Source: DP-19 sp036496285 (lineage in GTDB: Bacteria; Desulfobacterota; Binatia; UTPRO1). Taken from it: a DNA stretch of 64,000 bases. Of this stretch, positions 1 to 7,045 are shown in pieces. The position numbers and the translations under genes were made by a program. Location of the stretch: the NCBI GenBank assembly GCA_036496285.1, contig DASXLI010000023.1, forward strand, positions 1 through 64,000, written 5' to 3'. How positions within the stretch are numbered: the stretch's first letter is position 1; every line of letters begins with the position of its first letter. The notes under the pieces are model-generated. The model was not told the DNA's origin. It saw only the letters and a list, made by a program, of their open reading frames with translations, and made no database searches.

Positions 1-94
1 GATTCCGCGCGACGCCTCCAAGGAGCCGAAGGTGTGCCCAAATCCGAAGTGCAAGAGTCCGTACTGGAACCGGCCGCGCCAGAAGGCTCGCTAG
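1..94 (+). CDS. C-terminal end of a zinc-ribbon protein (5' truncated by window)
   Basis: Reading from base 2, an open frame runs off the left edge and ends at a TAG at 92-94. The visible tail reads IPRDASKEPKVCPNPKCKSP, then YWNRPRQKAR. The CPNPKC knuckle followed by SPYWNRPR is a C-terminal zinc-ribbon signature I know from small bacterial and archaeal proteins annotated as zinc-ribbon or DNA-binding. The first half of the ribbon and the N-terminal domain lie outside the window, so the function cannot be called. It is convergent with the ribbon-helix-helix gene at 354-548. Confidence 0.6.
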   Translation, partial: IPRDASKEPKVCPNPKCKSPYWNRPRQKAR

Positions 95-318
95 GGCTCT
101 CACGGCGCACCGCCGCATCATCACCAGCCACCGCAACAGCCGCCGCATCCAAAGCCCCGCCAGGTGGTCTGTCGTCTCCATCGCCGCCTCCCCCGCATCC
201 GGGCGAGCTTGTCCCTTGCCCTTCCAAGCTCGCGTATTGACCAGGCGACGATGTGCGGGGTAGGTTCCGAATGTCGGTCCGGCCTCCCGCAGCAAGGGGC
301 CTGGCGCAGTCTTCTGGG

Positions 319-342
319 AACGGCCGCCACAGGGCGGCCGTT
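319..342. terminator. Hairpin between convergent genes
   Basis: A perfect 10-bp stem (AACGGCCGCC / GGCGGCCGTT) with a 4-base loop lies 11 bases past the stop of the ribbon-helix-helix gene. It is followed on the plus strand by a T-rich GTCGTTTC. It probably terminates transcription in one or both directions. Confidence 0.5.
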
Positions 343-353
343 GTCGTTTCAGG

Positions 354-548
354 TCACATCGTCTTGTCTCGTGGCTCCCGTGTCGGCGCATCCGCCGACA
401 AGCCGAGCGCCTGGCGTACGATCACGCCGACCGGGCACCGCTGGTCGAGCGCCTTGTGTCGAAGCACGATCCGCTCTTCTACGGTGAGCGGCACGAGCAC
501 ACGCACGCACCCGCCGGCCACCGTCTTCCTCGCCTTACTGGCCTTCAT
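354..548 (-). CDS. Small ribbon-helix-helix (CopG/Arc-type) protein
   Basis: A 64-aa basic protein beginning MKASKARKTVAGG. The segment VRVLVPLTVEERIVLRHKAL followed by a hydrophobic helix ending in VIVRQAL has the beta-strand, helix, helix pattern of ribbon-helix-helix DNA-binding proteins, which often act as antitoxins or plasmid regulators. I chose the ATG at 548 over one 12 bases upstream because a GGAGGGA ribosome site sits just before it. No toxin partner is visible next to it; the 5' side is a gene-free stretch. The fold call is by pattern only. Confidence 0.5.
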   Translation of the reverse strand: MKASKARKTVAGGCVRVLVPLTVEERIVLRHKALDQRCPVGVIVRQALGLSADAPTREPRDKTM

Positions 549-1157
549 TCGTCCCTCCATTCGTCGCTGCGCTGCCGTCGCTCTCTAGGCTACGCGCGAA
601 CCGCACCGGCATGTCAGCATGTCGGGCGCAAATGTCGTGAGCGCTGTTCCCCACTTCGTTCATCTTCACTGCTAGCCGCGGCCGTACTGTCCGGAGACTC
701 TCACGCCAAAAAAAAGCGGCCCGCCGCTCGCGTCTAGGTCTTCTCCCAGAACGCTTTGCGATGGGCCGCACGGGCCGCGCCGTCACGCCACGAAGGCGCT
801 TGGTCTCAACTTCTGGGTTAGTGATCTACTCCTCTCGGTCCGAATATAGAAGAGCAGCGACGTGCGACGTCAGAGGGTGCTAGCGACGGTCGCCAGCGCT
901 CACGAGAAGCGCAGCACGTGTGGTAGGGCGCCCGGCCGTCAGCATGGCAGGAAGGGGGCACGCCCGCGCGGCAGCGTAGCTCGGCCCCTCCCCCGGGGCG
1001 TCACTGTCTACCGCTGGTTCCTAGGCGCGCGCTGAAGGCACCATATTGAAACAGTGCCGAGGGGGCTGTCTAGCCTGGATTGGCAGATTGTCTGCGCCAA
1101 CTAGGCGCAAGCGCTAGGGATAATCGCCGTCGAAGCCCAGGTCAATCGCCAGACGGA
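549..1157. other. Gene-free stretch with one repeat copy
   Basis: About 600 bases hold no open frame with a recognisable product or convincing ribosome site. It contains an A9 run followed by GC-rich sequence near 710 and one copy of the repeat described at 957-1036. It looks like decayed or accessory DNA. Confidence 0.4.
957..1036 (+). repeat. 80-bp direct repeat, copy 1
   Basis: The core CACGCCCGCGCGGCAGCGTA, the following GCTCGGCC, the CCCCGGGGCGTCACTGTCTACCGC stretch (995-1013 region) and a GGCGCGC-GCTGA end recur at 3103-3180, and the first 30 bases recur at 2323-2352. All three copies have the same orientation. The role is unknown; they lie beside the duplicated 70-aa gene and the transposon-end-like sequences. 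Confidence 0.7.
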
Positions 1158-1559
1158 TCAGGTCTGCCGGGACTGTCCGCAGTGACGCTCGATCGCCGCG
1201 ATCAGCGCATCGAAGTTGAGCGGCTTGAGGAGAAAATCGCGGATGCCGAGCGCTCGGGCACGCGCCAGGTTGTCGCCATCGCCCGACATGAGGACGACGG
1301 CGATTGTCGCGAGCGCTGGGTCTGCGCGCATACGGTCCCAGACCCCCCACCCGTCGAGGCCGGGCATCCGGAGATCGAGCACGACGACGCAGGGGCGGAA
1401 GCCGCCCCGCAGCTGCCGCAGCGCATCTTCTCCGCCCCTACCCGTGGCAACGACGAAGCCATGTCGCTGGAGGATGTAGGAGGCCGGATCGAGGAGGTCG
1501 TCGTTGTCGTCAACGAGGAGCACGCGATGCGCGTGCGCGCCGGAGCCCATCCACCTCAC
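1158..1559 (-). CDS. Single-domain response regulator (CheY-like receiver)
   Basis: A 133-aa protein that is essentially one receiver domain. HRVLLVDDND (about residues 11-20) gives the acidic pocket, VVLDLRMPGLDGW (about 59-71) holds the phosphoacceptor Asp, the LMSGD segment has the conserved Ser/Thr position, and FLLKPLN carries the invariant Lys. There is no output domain, so it should act by protein contact or phosphorelay. No histidine kinase lies nearby, so the partner is unknown. The start is GTG at 1559; an in-frame ATG nine bases further in (MGSGAHAHRV) is also possible. Confidence 0.85.
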   Translation of the reverse strand: MRWMGSGAHAHRVLLVDDNDDLLDPASYILQRHGFVVATGRGGEDALRQLRGGFRPCVVVLDLRMPGLDGWGVWDRMRADPALATIAVVLMSGDGDNLARARALGIRDFLLKPLNFDALIAAIERHCGQSRQT

Positions 1560-1585
1560 GACTACCGGCGCGCCAACTCACCCGC

Positions 1586-1694
1586 AAATCCGACCACCTT
1601 CGACTTCAAATCCGACCACTCAGGGGTAAATCAGGCCAGTACCGCGAAATGGGTGGTGGCTGGAAGGCCAGTACCGCGAAATGGGTGGTGGCTG
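1586..1694 (+). repeat. Transposon-end-like repeat cluster, copy 1
   Basis: Two AAATCCGACCAC motifs are followed by two 29-bp units GGCCAGTACCGCGAAATGGG-TGGTGGCTG at 1634-1662 and 1666-1694. The same order of motifs recurs at 2177-2263 and 2968-3079. Multiple short direct repeats of this kind are typical of the ends of IS21-like elements, but no istA/istB frame is present, so this is a remnant at best. Confidence 0.55.
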
Positions 1695-1715
1695 ATTGGC
1701 CTAGCTCGGGGGCGC

Positions 1716-1925
1716 CTAGAAGCCGTAGCCCGCGACGCCGAGATCGATCGCGACCTGCTTGGAGATGACGAGCGTCCCGTAGTCGCCGGGTCCCTGCACG
1801 TCGCTGGTGGGGTCGATCGCAAGCGTAGGGACGCCGATGCGGCGCTTGTCTGGCAGCTCGCAAATCAGCGCCAGACCATCACTGATAGCGCGCACGTTCG
1901 GAATACGGAGCAAAGCGTCGGCCAC
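1716..1925 (-). CDS. Conserved 69-aa hypothetical protein, copy 1
   Basis: I do not recognise the family. The protein matches the product at 3258-3482 at 49 of 60 aligned residues, including RIPNVRAISDGLALICEL and DKRRIGVP. Many DNA differences between the two copies fall at third codon positions, which argues for a real selected protein. A longer open frame begins at 2036, but the paralogue has no such extension and GGAGG lies just upstream of the GTG at 1925, so I start there. It sits between transposon-end-like repeats, so it may be cargo of an old mobile element. No membrane segment or signal peptide is visible. Confidence 0.6.
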   Translation of the reverse strand: MADALLRIPNVRAISDGLALICELPDKRRIGVPTLAIDPTSDVQGPGDYGTLVISKQVAIDLGVAGYGF

Positions 1926-2176
1926 GGCGAACCTCCAGCAGAGTTGTGAGATCCGCGCGTCCGACCACGCCCACCCGTCCGCTACATGCGCAGAGCTACC
2001 ACGTCCGCAGAAGGGGTCAAGAAACATCGAATGCAACCCGACCCTCCGACTTCAGGGGATTTCCTACCGCAGCGCGATTCGGTTCTGTCGGTGTCGGCGA
2101 CGTCGAGCGCGACCGTGCAGCCGCTGTGTCGAGTCCTCCGGCGAACCCCTGCTCCGGGCGCTCGACGTCCGCCACC

Positions 2177-2263
2177 AAATCCGACCAGCCGAGCCTTCAA
2201 AACCGACCACTCAGAGTCGCGGTCGGGCAAACTCGGCCAGTACCGCGAAATGGGTAGCGGCTG
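2177..2263 (+). repeat. Transposon-end-like repeat cluster, copy 2
   Basis: AAATCCGACCA, AAAACCGACCACTCAG and one GGCCAGTACCGCGAAATGGG unit (2235-2263) occur in the same order and orientation as at 1586-1694. It has diverged more, and the second unit is missing. Confidence 0.5.
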
Positions 2264-2322
2264 GTTGTGACGAAACCCGACCACCCCGGCCCCACGCGAG
2301 GGTCGTGGCGCTGAGGCGGGGA

Positions 2323-2352
2323 GCACGCCCGCGCGGCAGCGTAGCTCGGCTC
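2323..2352 (+). repeat. Short copy of the 80-bp direct repeat
   Basis: The CACGCCCGCGCGGCAGCGTA core plus GCTCGG matches 957-1036 and 3103-3180; the match fades into a GTAGGCGCGCC remnant downstream. Confidence 0.6.
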
Positions 2353-2415
2353 CCTGTAGGCGCGCCGGTTCAGGAGGTTCAAACTAGGACCGTGTTCAAA
2401 GAAGAAGCTCGGCTG

Positions 2416-2577
2416 ATGTTCTTGGTGCCGTTCGCGCTGATGATCCTCGCGCTGCTCGGTGCGCTCATCATCCCGAGCTACATCGGCCGCGCAAGGAAGG
2501 CGGCCTGCTACCAGCGCGGAGGCGCCTGGATCGAAGGCCGGTGTGAGCCGCCTGAAAACCGCCCACCCGAACCGTGA
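2416..2577 (+). CDS. Small single-span membrane protein
   Basis: A 53-aa frame beginning MFLVPFALMILALLGALIIP forms one strong hydrophobic helix (residues 1-22). A short basic and polar tail follows, with two cysteines in ACYQRGGAWIEGRCEPP. The upstream GAAGAAG is only a weak ribosome site. The next small gene starts 15 bases after its stop, so the two may form a pair. I do not recognise a family. Confidence 0.4.
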   Translation: MFLVPFALMILALLGALIIPSYIGRARKAACYQRGGAWIEGRCEPPENRPPEP

Positions 2578-2592
2578 AAACCGAGAAAGCCG

Positions 2593-2727
2593 ATGCGCGT
2601 TCTAGTCCTTCTGCTCGTGCTCCCGGCTCTCGGCGGATGCCGTACAACGCACCGGGCGACGACCGAGGCGAGCTGCGACGTCGGCCGGGAGCTGTGGGAC
2701 GCCAGCCATTGGCCAGTGCTTCTATGA
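2593..2727 (+). CDS. Tiny putative lipoprotein
   Basis: A 44-aa frame beginning MRVLVLLLVLPALGGCRTTH. It has a short hydrophobic signal and a LGGC lipobox with Cys at residue 16, then a 28-residue tail ending at a TGA at 2725-2727. It directly follows the small membrane protein at 2416-2577. A membrane helix protein paired with a tiny lipoprotein recalls phage spanin pairs, but no other phage gene is near and the resemblance is only architectural. Confidence 0.4.
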   Translation: MRVLVLLLVLPALGGCRTTHRATTEASCDVGRELWDASHWPVLL

Positions 2728-2967
2728 ACGGGCCCGTCGGCGCTTGGTTACCCCGAGAAATCTGGGGCGCACCAACGCTGATCCGATGCGTGCTATGACG
2801 GCGCCATGACCACCTCGACATCCCTCCCGATCGTCGAAGGCGGCTGCACGATGCCACCGAGATTGCCCGCGCCGAGGTCGCCCACACCGACCCTGTTTCA
2901 GCGGCTGCAACGGCTCTGGAGACGCGCCCGTAGGCTTCCCGAGCCGCCGCACCCCGAGGGTCGCCGC

Positions 2968-3079
2968 GAAAACGGACCACCCTTGCCCTCAAATCCAACT
3001 ACCACAGGGTCGCCGCCGGGGAATTAGGCCAGTACCGCGAAATGGGTGGTGGCTGGTGCGGCCAGTACGGCGAAATGAG
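2968..3079 (+). repeat. Transposon-end-like repeat cluster, copy 3
   Basis: Degenerate GAAAACGGACCACC and AAATCCAACTACC motifs precede GGCCAGTACCGCGAAATGGG (3027-3055) and a shortened second unit (3060-3079). Order and orientation match copies 1 and 2. I see no convincing gene between 2728 and 3257; a 73-aa Pro/Arg-rich frame at 2806-3027 overlaps this repeat and is probably not coding. Confidence 0.5.
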
Positions 3080-3102
3080 GGGCCCTCGGGCGGACCGAGG
3101 GA

Positions 3103-3180
3103 CACGCCCGCGCGGCAGCGTAGCTCGGCCCTCCCCCCGGGGGGCGTCACTGTCTACCGCAGCACCAAGGCGCGCTGACG
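3103..3180 (+). repeat. 80-bp direct repeat, copy 2
   Basis: Nearly the full-length partner of 957-1036, including the GCGTCACTGTCTACCGC segment and the GGCGCGCTGA end. It lies between transposon-end-like copy 3 and the second 70-aa gene. Confidence 0.7.
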
Positions 3181-3257
3181 AAGCTTCTGGTAGCACGGAA
3201 TCGGCGGCATGCGGCCGGAGGCGCGTGCGATTTCCTGCGCCAAGGCGATGCAGGGGC

Positions 3258-3482
3258 TCACCTTTTCGGGGTGGTCGTCGTGGATGCGTCGCCAGCTAGA
3301 CCCAGGTCGTGCGCGAGCGCCTTTGGGATGACGAGCGTTCCGACGTCTCCGGGATGCTGCACGTCGCTGCTGAGGTCGATCGCGAGCCGTGGCACGCCTA
3401 TCCGGCGCTTGTCCAGCAGCTCGCAGATGAGCGCCAAGCCGTCGCTGATGGCGCGCACGTTCGGGATGCGAACGAGATCCAC
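3258..3482 (-). CDS. Conserved 74-aa hypothetical protein, copy 2
   Basis: Paralogue of the product at 1716-1925 (49 of 60 aligned residues identical), with a GTG start at 3482 just after a GAGGAGA ribosome site. The C-terminal Thr-rich tail (ASTTTTPKR) differs from copy 1. The family is not recognised. The same module order (80-bp repeat, transposon-end-like cluster, this gene) on both sides points to a segmental duplication. Confidence 0.6.
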   Translation of the reverse strand: MDLVRIPNVRAISDGLALICELLDKRRIGVPRLAIDLSSDVQHPGDVGTLVIPKALAHDLGLAGDASTTTTPKR

Positions 3483-3528
3483 CGCTCTCCTCTACAGGCG
3501 GGACAAGTAGTGACACCGGCATCGGGCG

Positions 3529-4965
3529 TCAAGTGGAGTGGAGCCCGGCTCCGGAGCCCTGGCCGGCGCGGGCGGCTCCGTAGAGGGCGAGGGCCTTCGG
3601 GCGCTGCTCCTCGTGACGGACGAGGCGCTCGGGGTAGGTCCCGCCGAGGACGAGACCGGCGGCGCGCGCGTCGAGGCCGGGCATCTCCCAGGGCCGGTGG
3701 ATCCAGCGGGCCGGGACGCCGGCCAGCTCCGGCACCCAGCGACGGACGTAGGCGCCGTCGGGGTCGAAACGCTCGCCCTGCGCCGACGGGTTGAAGATGC
3801 GGAAGAAGGGCTGGGCATCGGTGCCGGTCGAGGCCGCCCATTGCCAGCCGCCGTTGTTGGCGGCCAGGTCGCCGTCGACGAGGCGCTGCATGAACCAGCG
3901 CTCGCCCTGCCGCCAGTCGATGAGGAGGTCCTTGGTGAGGAACGAGGCGGCGATCATGCGGGCGCGGTTGTGCATCCACGCGGTCGCATCGAGCTGGCGC
4001 ATGGCCGCGTCGACGATCGGATAGCCGGTCTCGCCGCGGCACCAGGCCTCGAAGTGGGCGGGTGCGCCCGTCCAGCCGAGCGTGCGGAACGCCGGGCGGA
4101 ACGCCTCGCGCTCGACGTTCGGGTGATGGAAGAGGATCTGGCAGTAGAAGTCGCGCCAGGCGAGCTCGTTGCGCCACGCGCGCGCTCCGGCCGAATGGCT
4201 CCCCGCGACGGCGGCGTACGCCGTGCGGATGGAAAGCACGCCGAAGCGGAGATAGGGCGATAGCTCGGACGTACCGGCCTTCCCAGGGGCATTCCTGGCG
4301 GTCGAATAGCGCTTGAGGCGGCTCTGGACGAAGCGCGCGAGGACGCGCCTGGCGGGACGCTCGCCGGGCTCTGGAAGCGCCGCGGTGGTCGTGAGGCCGA
4401 GCCCTTCCGGTGTCGGCAACGCCTCGCCCGCGACGCCCTCGGGCGGCGGCGGCAGCGGCGCCCGTCGCATCGGGGAGGCCGGAGTCCCGCGCGCCCAGGC
4501 GCGCGCGTAGGGGGTGAATACCGTGAACGGCGTGCCGGCTGCCGTCAGGATCTCGCGCTCCTCGAAGAGGACGTGGTCCTTCCACTGATGGCTCGCGACG
4601 CCGGCCGCGCGCAGCGCCTCCGCGACGCGCGCGTCGCGCGCCCGCGCGTACGGCTCGTAGTCCTTGTTCCAGTGCACGGCGGCCGCGCCGACCGTGCGCG
4701 CGAGGCGCGGCAGCTCGCGCTCCGGCGCGCCGCGCAGGACGACGAGCCGTGAGCCGGTCGCGGCGAGCGCGCCGGCGAGCGCGTGCAGGCAGCCGAACAG
4801 GAAGACGACGCGCGGCGCGCCGGTGTCGGGGCGCGCGAGGATCGCGTCGTCGATGACGAAGACCGGCAGCAGGCGCTCGGCGCCGGCGGCGGCGCGGGTG
4901 AGGGCGGTGTTGTCGGCGAGCCGGAGGTCGCGCCGGAACCAGTGGAGCACGGTGCGCACGCCCAT
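3529..4965 (-). CDS. phr: Deoxyribodipyrimidine photolyase (class I cryptochrome/photolyase family)
   Basis: A 478-aa flavoprotein that uses light to split cyclobutane pyrimidine dimers in DNA. The N-terminal antenna domain starts LHWFRRDLRLADNTAL (about residues 7-22), the signature of the Rossmann-like photolyase domain. The FAD-binding helical domain spans about 215-470 and includes WRNELAWRDFYCQ (265-277), MHNRARMIAASFLTKDLL (331-348) and NNGGWQWAASTGTDAQPFFR (370-389), the classic FAD-binding motif. Length fits the family. It ends 31 bases before the CCA-adding enzyme gene begins on the same-strand map. A cryptochrome role cannot be excluded, but the TGTD motif favours photolyase. Confidence 0.92.
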   Translation of the reverse strand: MGVRTVLHWFRRDLRLADNTALTRAAAGAERLLPVFVIDDAILARPDTGAPRVVFLFGCLHALAGALAATGSRLVVLRGAPERELPRLARTVGAAAVHWNKDYEPYARARDARVAEALRAAGVASHQWKDHVLFEEREILTAAGTPFTVFTPYARAWARGTPASPMRRAPLPPPPEGVAGEALPTPEGLGLTTTAALPEPGERPARRVLARFVQSRLKRYSTARNAPGKAGTSELSPYLRFGVLSIRTAYAAVAGSHSAGARAWRNELAWRDFYCQILFHHPNVEREAFRPAFRTLGWTGAPAHFEAWCRGETGYPIVDAAMRQLDATAWMHNRARMIAASFLTKDLLIDWRQGERWFMQRLVDGDLAANNGGWQWAASTGTDAQPFFRIFNPSAQGERFDPDGAYVRRWVPELAGVPARWIHRPWEMPGLDARAAGLVLGGTYPERLVRHEEQRPKALALYGAARAGQGSGAGLHST

Positions 4966-5002
4966 CGCCTAAACGATGGACGGGCATCGTCGCAAATCGG
5001 GC

Positions 5003-6328
5003 TCAGGTGTCCGCGGCGTACGTGCGGGCCACCCAGGCGAACGCGTCCTCGCGCGTCGCGAGCCGGCCCTCGAGCTGCGCCTCCTCGAGCGCGTGGAGGA
5101 TCTCGCCGATCAGCGGCCCCGCGCGGTGCCCGAGCGCGAGGAGATCGGTGCCGTTCAGCAGGGGCGGGGGCCGCATGTCGACCGCGGACATCTCCGCGAG
5201 GCGGGCGCGACAGAACTCGTAGTACTGGAGGTCGCCGCTCGCCGCGAGCGCGTCCATGCGCGCGACCTCGAGCAGCTCCCCGATGCCGTCCTCGCGCAGG
5301 AAGCGCTTCAAGGTTGCCGGGCGCATGTGCGGCGCGTTCACCAGGCGCAGGTGGTTGCGCACGAGGTAGGCGACCCGTTCCCACACCGCGCGGCTGCGCT
5401 TCAGCCGCTGGCAGATCGCGACCGCCATCTCGGCGCCGCGCTCGGGGTGGCCGTAGAACGTGATGCGCTCGCCCTCTGGCGCGGCGCGCGTCCCGGCGCA
5501 GACCGGCTTGGCGACGTCGTGCAACAGGGCGCCGAACGCGAGGGTTTCGGTCGGGGCACGTAGCTGGTCGATCACGAGGAGCGTGTGCCGCCACACGTCG
5601 CCCTCCGGATGGTGGGTCGGCGTCTGCGCGACCCCTTCCATCGCGGCCACCTCGGGCAGCACCGCCGCGAGAAGACCGCTCTGGTGCAGCAGCTCGAAGC
5701 CGCGCCTCGCTGCGCCTTCGCACAGCACCATGCGGATCTCCTCGCCGATGCGCTCGAAGGCGATGCGGTCGATCGTCGGCGCGTCGGCGCGGATCGCCGC
5801 CCAGGTGGCGGGGTCGATCGTGAAGTCGAGCCGCGCCGCCAGGCGGACGGCGCGCAGCATGCGGAGCTTGTCCTCGGAGAGGCGTGCCGACGCGTCGCCG
5901 ATGGCGCGCACCAGCCGGCGCGCGAGATCGGCCTGGCCGCCGACGTAGTCGATCACCGCGCCCGCGATCGGGTCGAGGAACATGCCGTTGATGGTGAAGT
6001 CGCGTCGGCGCGCGTCCTCCTCGGCGTTGCCGAAGTGCACGGTGACCGGATGGCGCGCGTCGAGATAGACCCCGTCGCGGCGGAAGGTGGCGACCTCGAT
6101 GCGGTGGCCGTGCAGCGGCACGAGCACGACGCCGAATTGCACGCCGACCGGCAGGCTCCCCGGGAAGAGCTCGAGGACGCGCGCCGCCGGCGCGCTGGTC
6201 GCGACGTCGTAGTCCTTGGGCTCCCGCCCGAGGAGGTGGTCGCGCACGCAGCCGCCCGCGAACAACGCCTCGAAGCCGGCGTCGCGCAGCCGCTGCACGA
6301 TCGTCGTCGCCGCGTGGCGCGCCTCCAT
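5003..6328 (-). CDS. cca: CCA tRNA nucleotidyltransferase / poly(A) polymerase family, with HD domain
   Basis: This enzyme adds or repairs the 3' CCA end of tRNAs, or acts as a related poly(A) polymerase. Counting from the ATG at 6328, GGCVRD lies near residues 25-30, the catalytic DYD near 39-41, RRRDFTINGM near 107-116 and the RNA-template helix region LRMLRAVRLAARL near 150-162. A C-terminal HD region (HHPEGDVWRHTLL and LLHDVAKP) follows, the version often linked to phosphohydrolase activity. An upstream TTG at 6364 extends the frame, but ATG is preferred. The product is 441 aa. It is transcribed with photolyase and divergently from the YcnI-like gene. Confidence 0.88.
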   Translation of the reverse strand: MEARHAATTIVQRLRDAGFEALFAGGCVRDHLLGREPKDYDVATSAPAARVLELFPGSLPVGVQFGVVLVPLHGHRIEVATFRRDGVYLDARHPVTVHFGNAEEDARRRDFTINGMFLDPIAGAVIDYVGGQADLARRLVRAIGDASARLSEDKLRMLRAVRLAARLDFTIDPATWAAIRADAPTIDRIAFERIGEEIRMVLCEGAARRGFELLHQSGLLAAVLPEVAAMEGVAQTPTHHPEGDVWRHTLLVIDQLRAPTETLAFGALLHDVAKPVCAGTRAAPEGERITFYGHPERGAEMAVAICQRLKRSRAVWERVAYLVRNHLRLVNAPHMRPATLKRFLREDGIGELLEVARMDALAASGDLQYYEFCRARLAEMSAVDMRPPPLLNGTDLLALGHRAGPLIGEILHALEEAQLEGRLATREDAFAWVARTYAADT

Positions 6329-6381
6329 GCCGACGATGGTCGCACCCCTCGCGGCAGCGTTCAATCGCCGGTGCCGACCTT

Positions 6382-7041
6382 GTGCGCTCCGGAGTGCCGT
6401 GGCATGTCGGGCGCGTGCGCGCCCTGCTCGCTCTCGTGCTCCTCGTCCTGGCGGCTCCCGCCGCGGCGCACATGGTCGTCCTGCCGGAGACGAGCACGAC
6501 CGGCGGCGCGCAGCGCTACACGCTGATCGTCCCCACCGAGGGCAACTCGGCGACGGTGCGCATCGAGGTGCGCCTGCCGATGGGCGTCGACGTCGCGGCG
6601 GTCGAGTCGAAGCCGGGCTGGCAGGCGTCGAACCAGGCCTTCCCGATCGGCGCCGCGACGGTGCGCTGGGCCGGGGGGAAGATTCCGCCGGGCGAGATGA
6701 TGAGCTTCGACTTCCTGGCGGTGAATCCGCCCGCGGCGCGCGTGCTCACGTGGAACGCGACGCAATGGTACGAGGACGGGTCGAACGAGCGCTGGGGCGA
6801 CGGCGCCGACGAGGAGCATCACGCCTCGACGACGACGCTCGTCGCGGCCGAGGCCGCGGGTCATGACGCGGCGCCGACGCACGATACGGCGGCGCACGAG
6901 CACGGCGACCACCATGCGGCCGAGCCGGCGCACGACCATGCCGAGCCAGCCGGTGCTGGCGGCTCGCCCTACGCGCTGCGGATTGCGCTCGCCGCGCTCG
7001 GGCTCTCGGCGGCGGCGCTGGTCGCGGCGCTGCGGCGCTGA
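6382..7041 (+). CDS. YcnI-like (DUF1775) periplasmic copper-binding protein with His-rich tail
   Basis: A signal peptide (LLALVLLVLAAPAAA) is followed directly by HMVVLPETS. In YcnI proteins the mature protein begins with this copper-binding His, and a conserved Trp also takes part; PGWQASNQ (about residues 75-82) supplies a Trp. The DUF1775 domain covers about 30-150. It is followed by a striking His-rich stretch (HDTAAHEHGDHHAAEPAHDH, about 178-197) that could bind more metal, and a C-terminal membrane helix with an RR end, so it is probably anchored in the inner membrane facing the periplasm. The start is GTG at 6382; a GTG at 6415 is also possible. Confidence 0.82.
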   Translation: MRSGVPWHVGRVRALLALVLLVLAAPAAAHMVVLPETSTTGGAQRYTLIVPTEGNSATVRIEVRLPMGVDVAAVESKPGWQASNQAFPIGAATVRWAGGKIPPGEMMSFDFLAVNPPAARVLTWNATQWYEDGSNERWGDGADEEHHASTTTLVAAEAAGHDAAPTHDTAAHEHGDHHAAEPAHDHAEPAGAGGSPYALRIALAALGLSAAALVAALRR

Positions 7042-7045
7042 GCGC

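Noticed and set aside
1807..2577. 256-codon frame containing the small membrane protein
   Set aside because: Its first 200 codons cross repeat DNA and lie opposite the 70-aa gene. Only the last 53 codons look coding.
2806..3027. 73-aa Pro/Arg-rich frame
   Set aside because: No ribosome site or family; its 3' half runs into transposon-end-like repeats.
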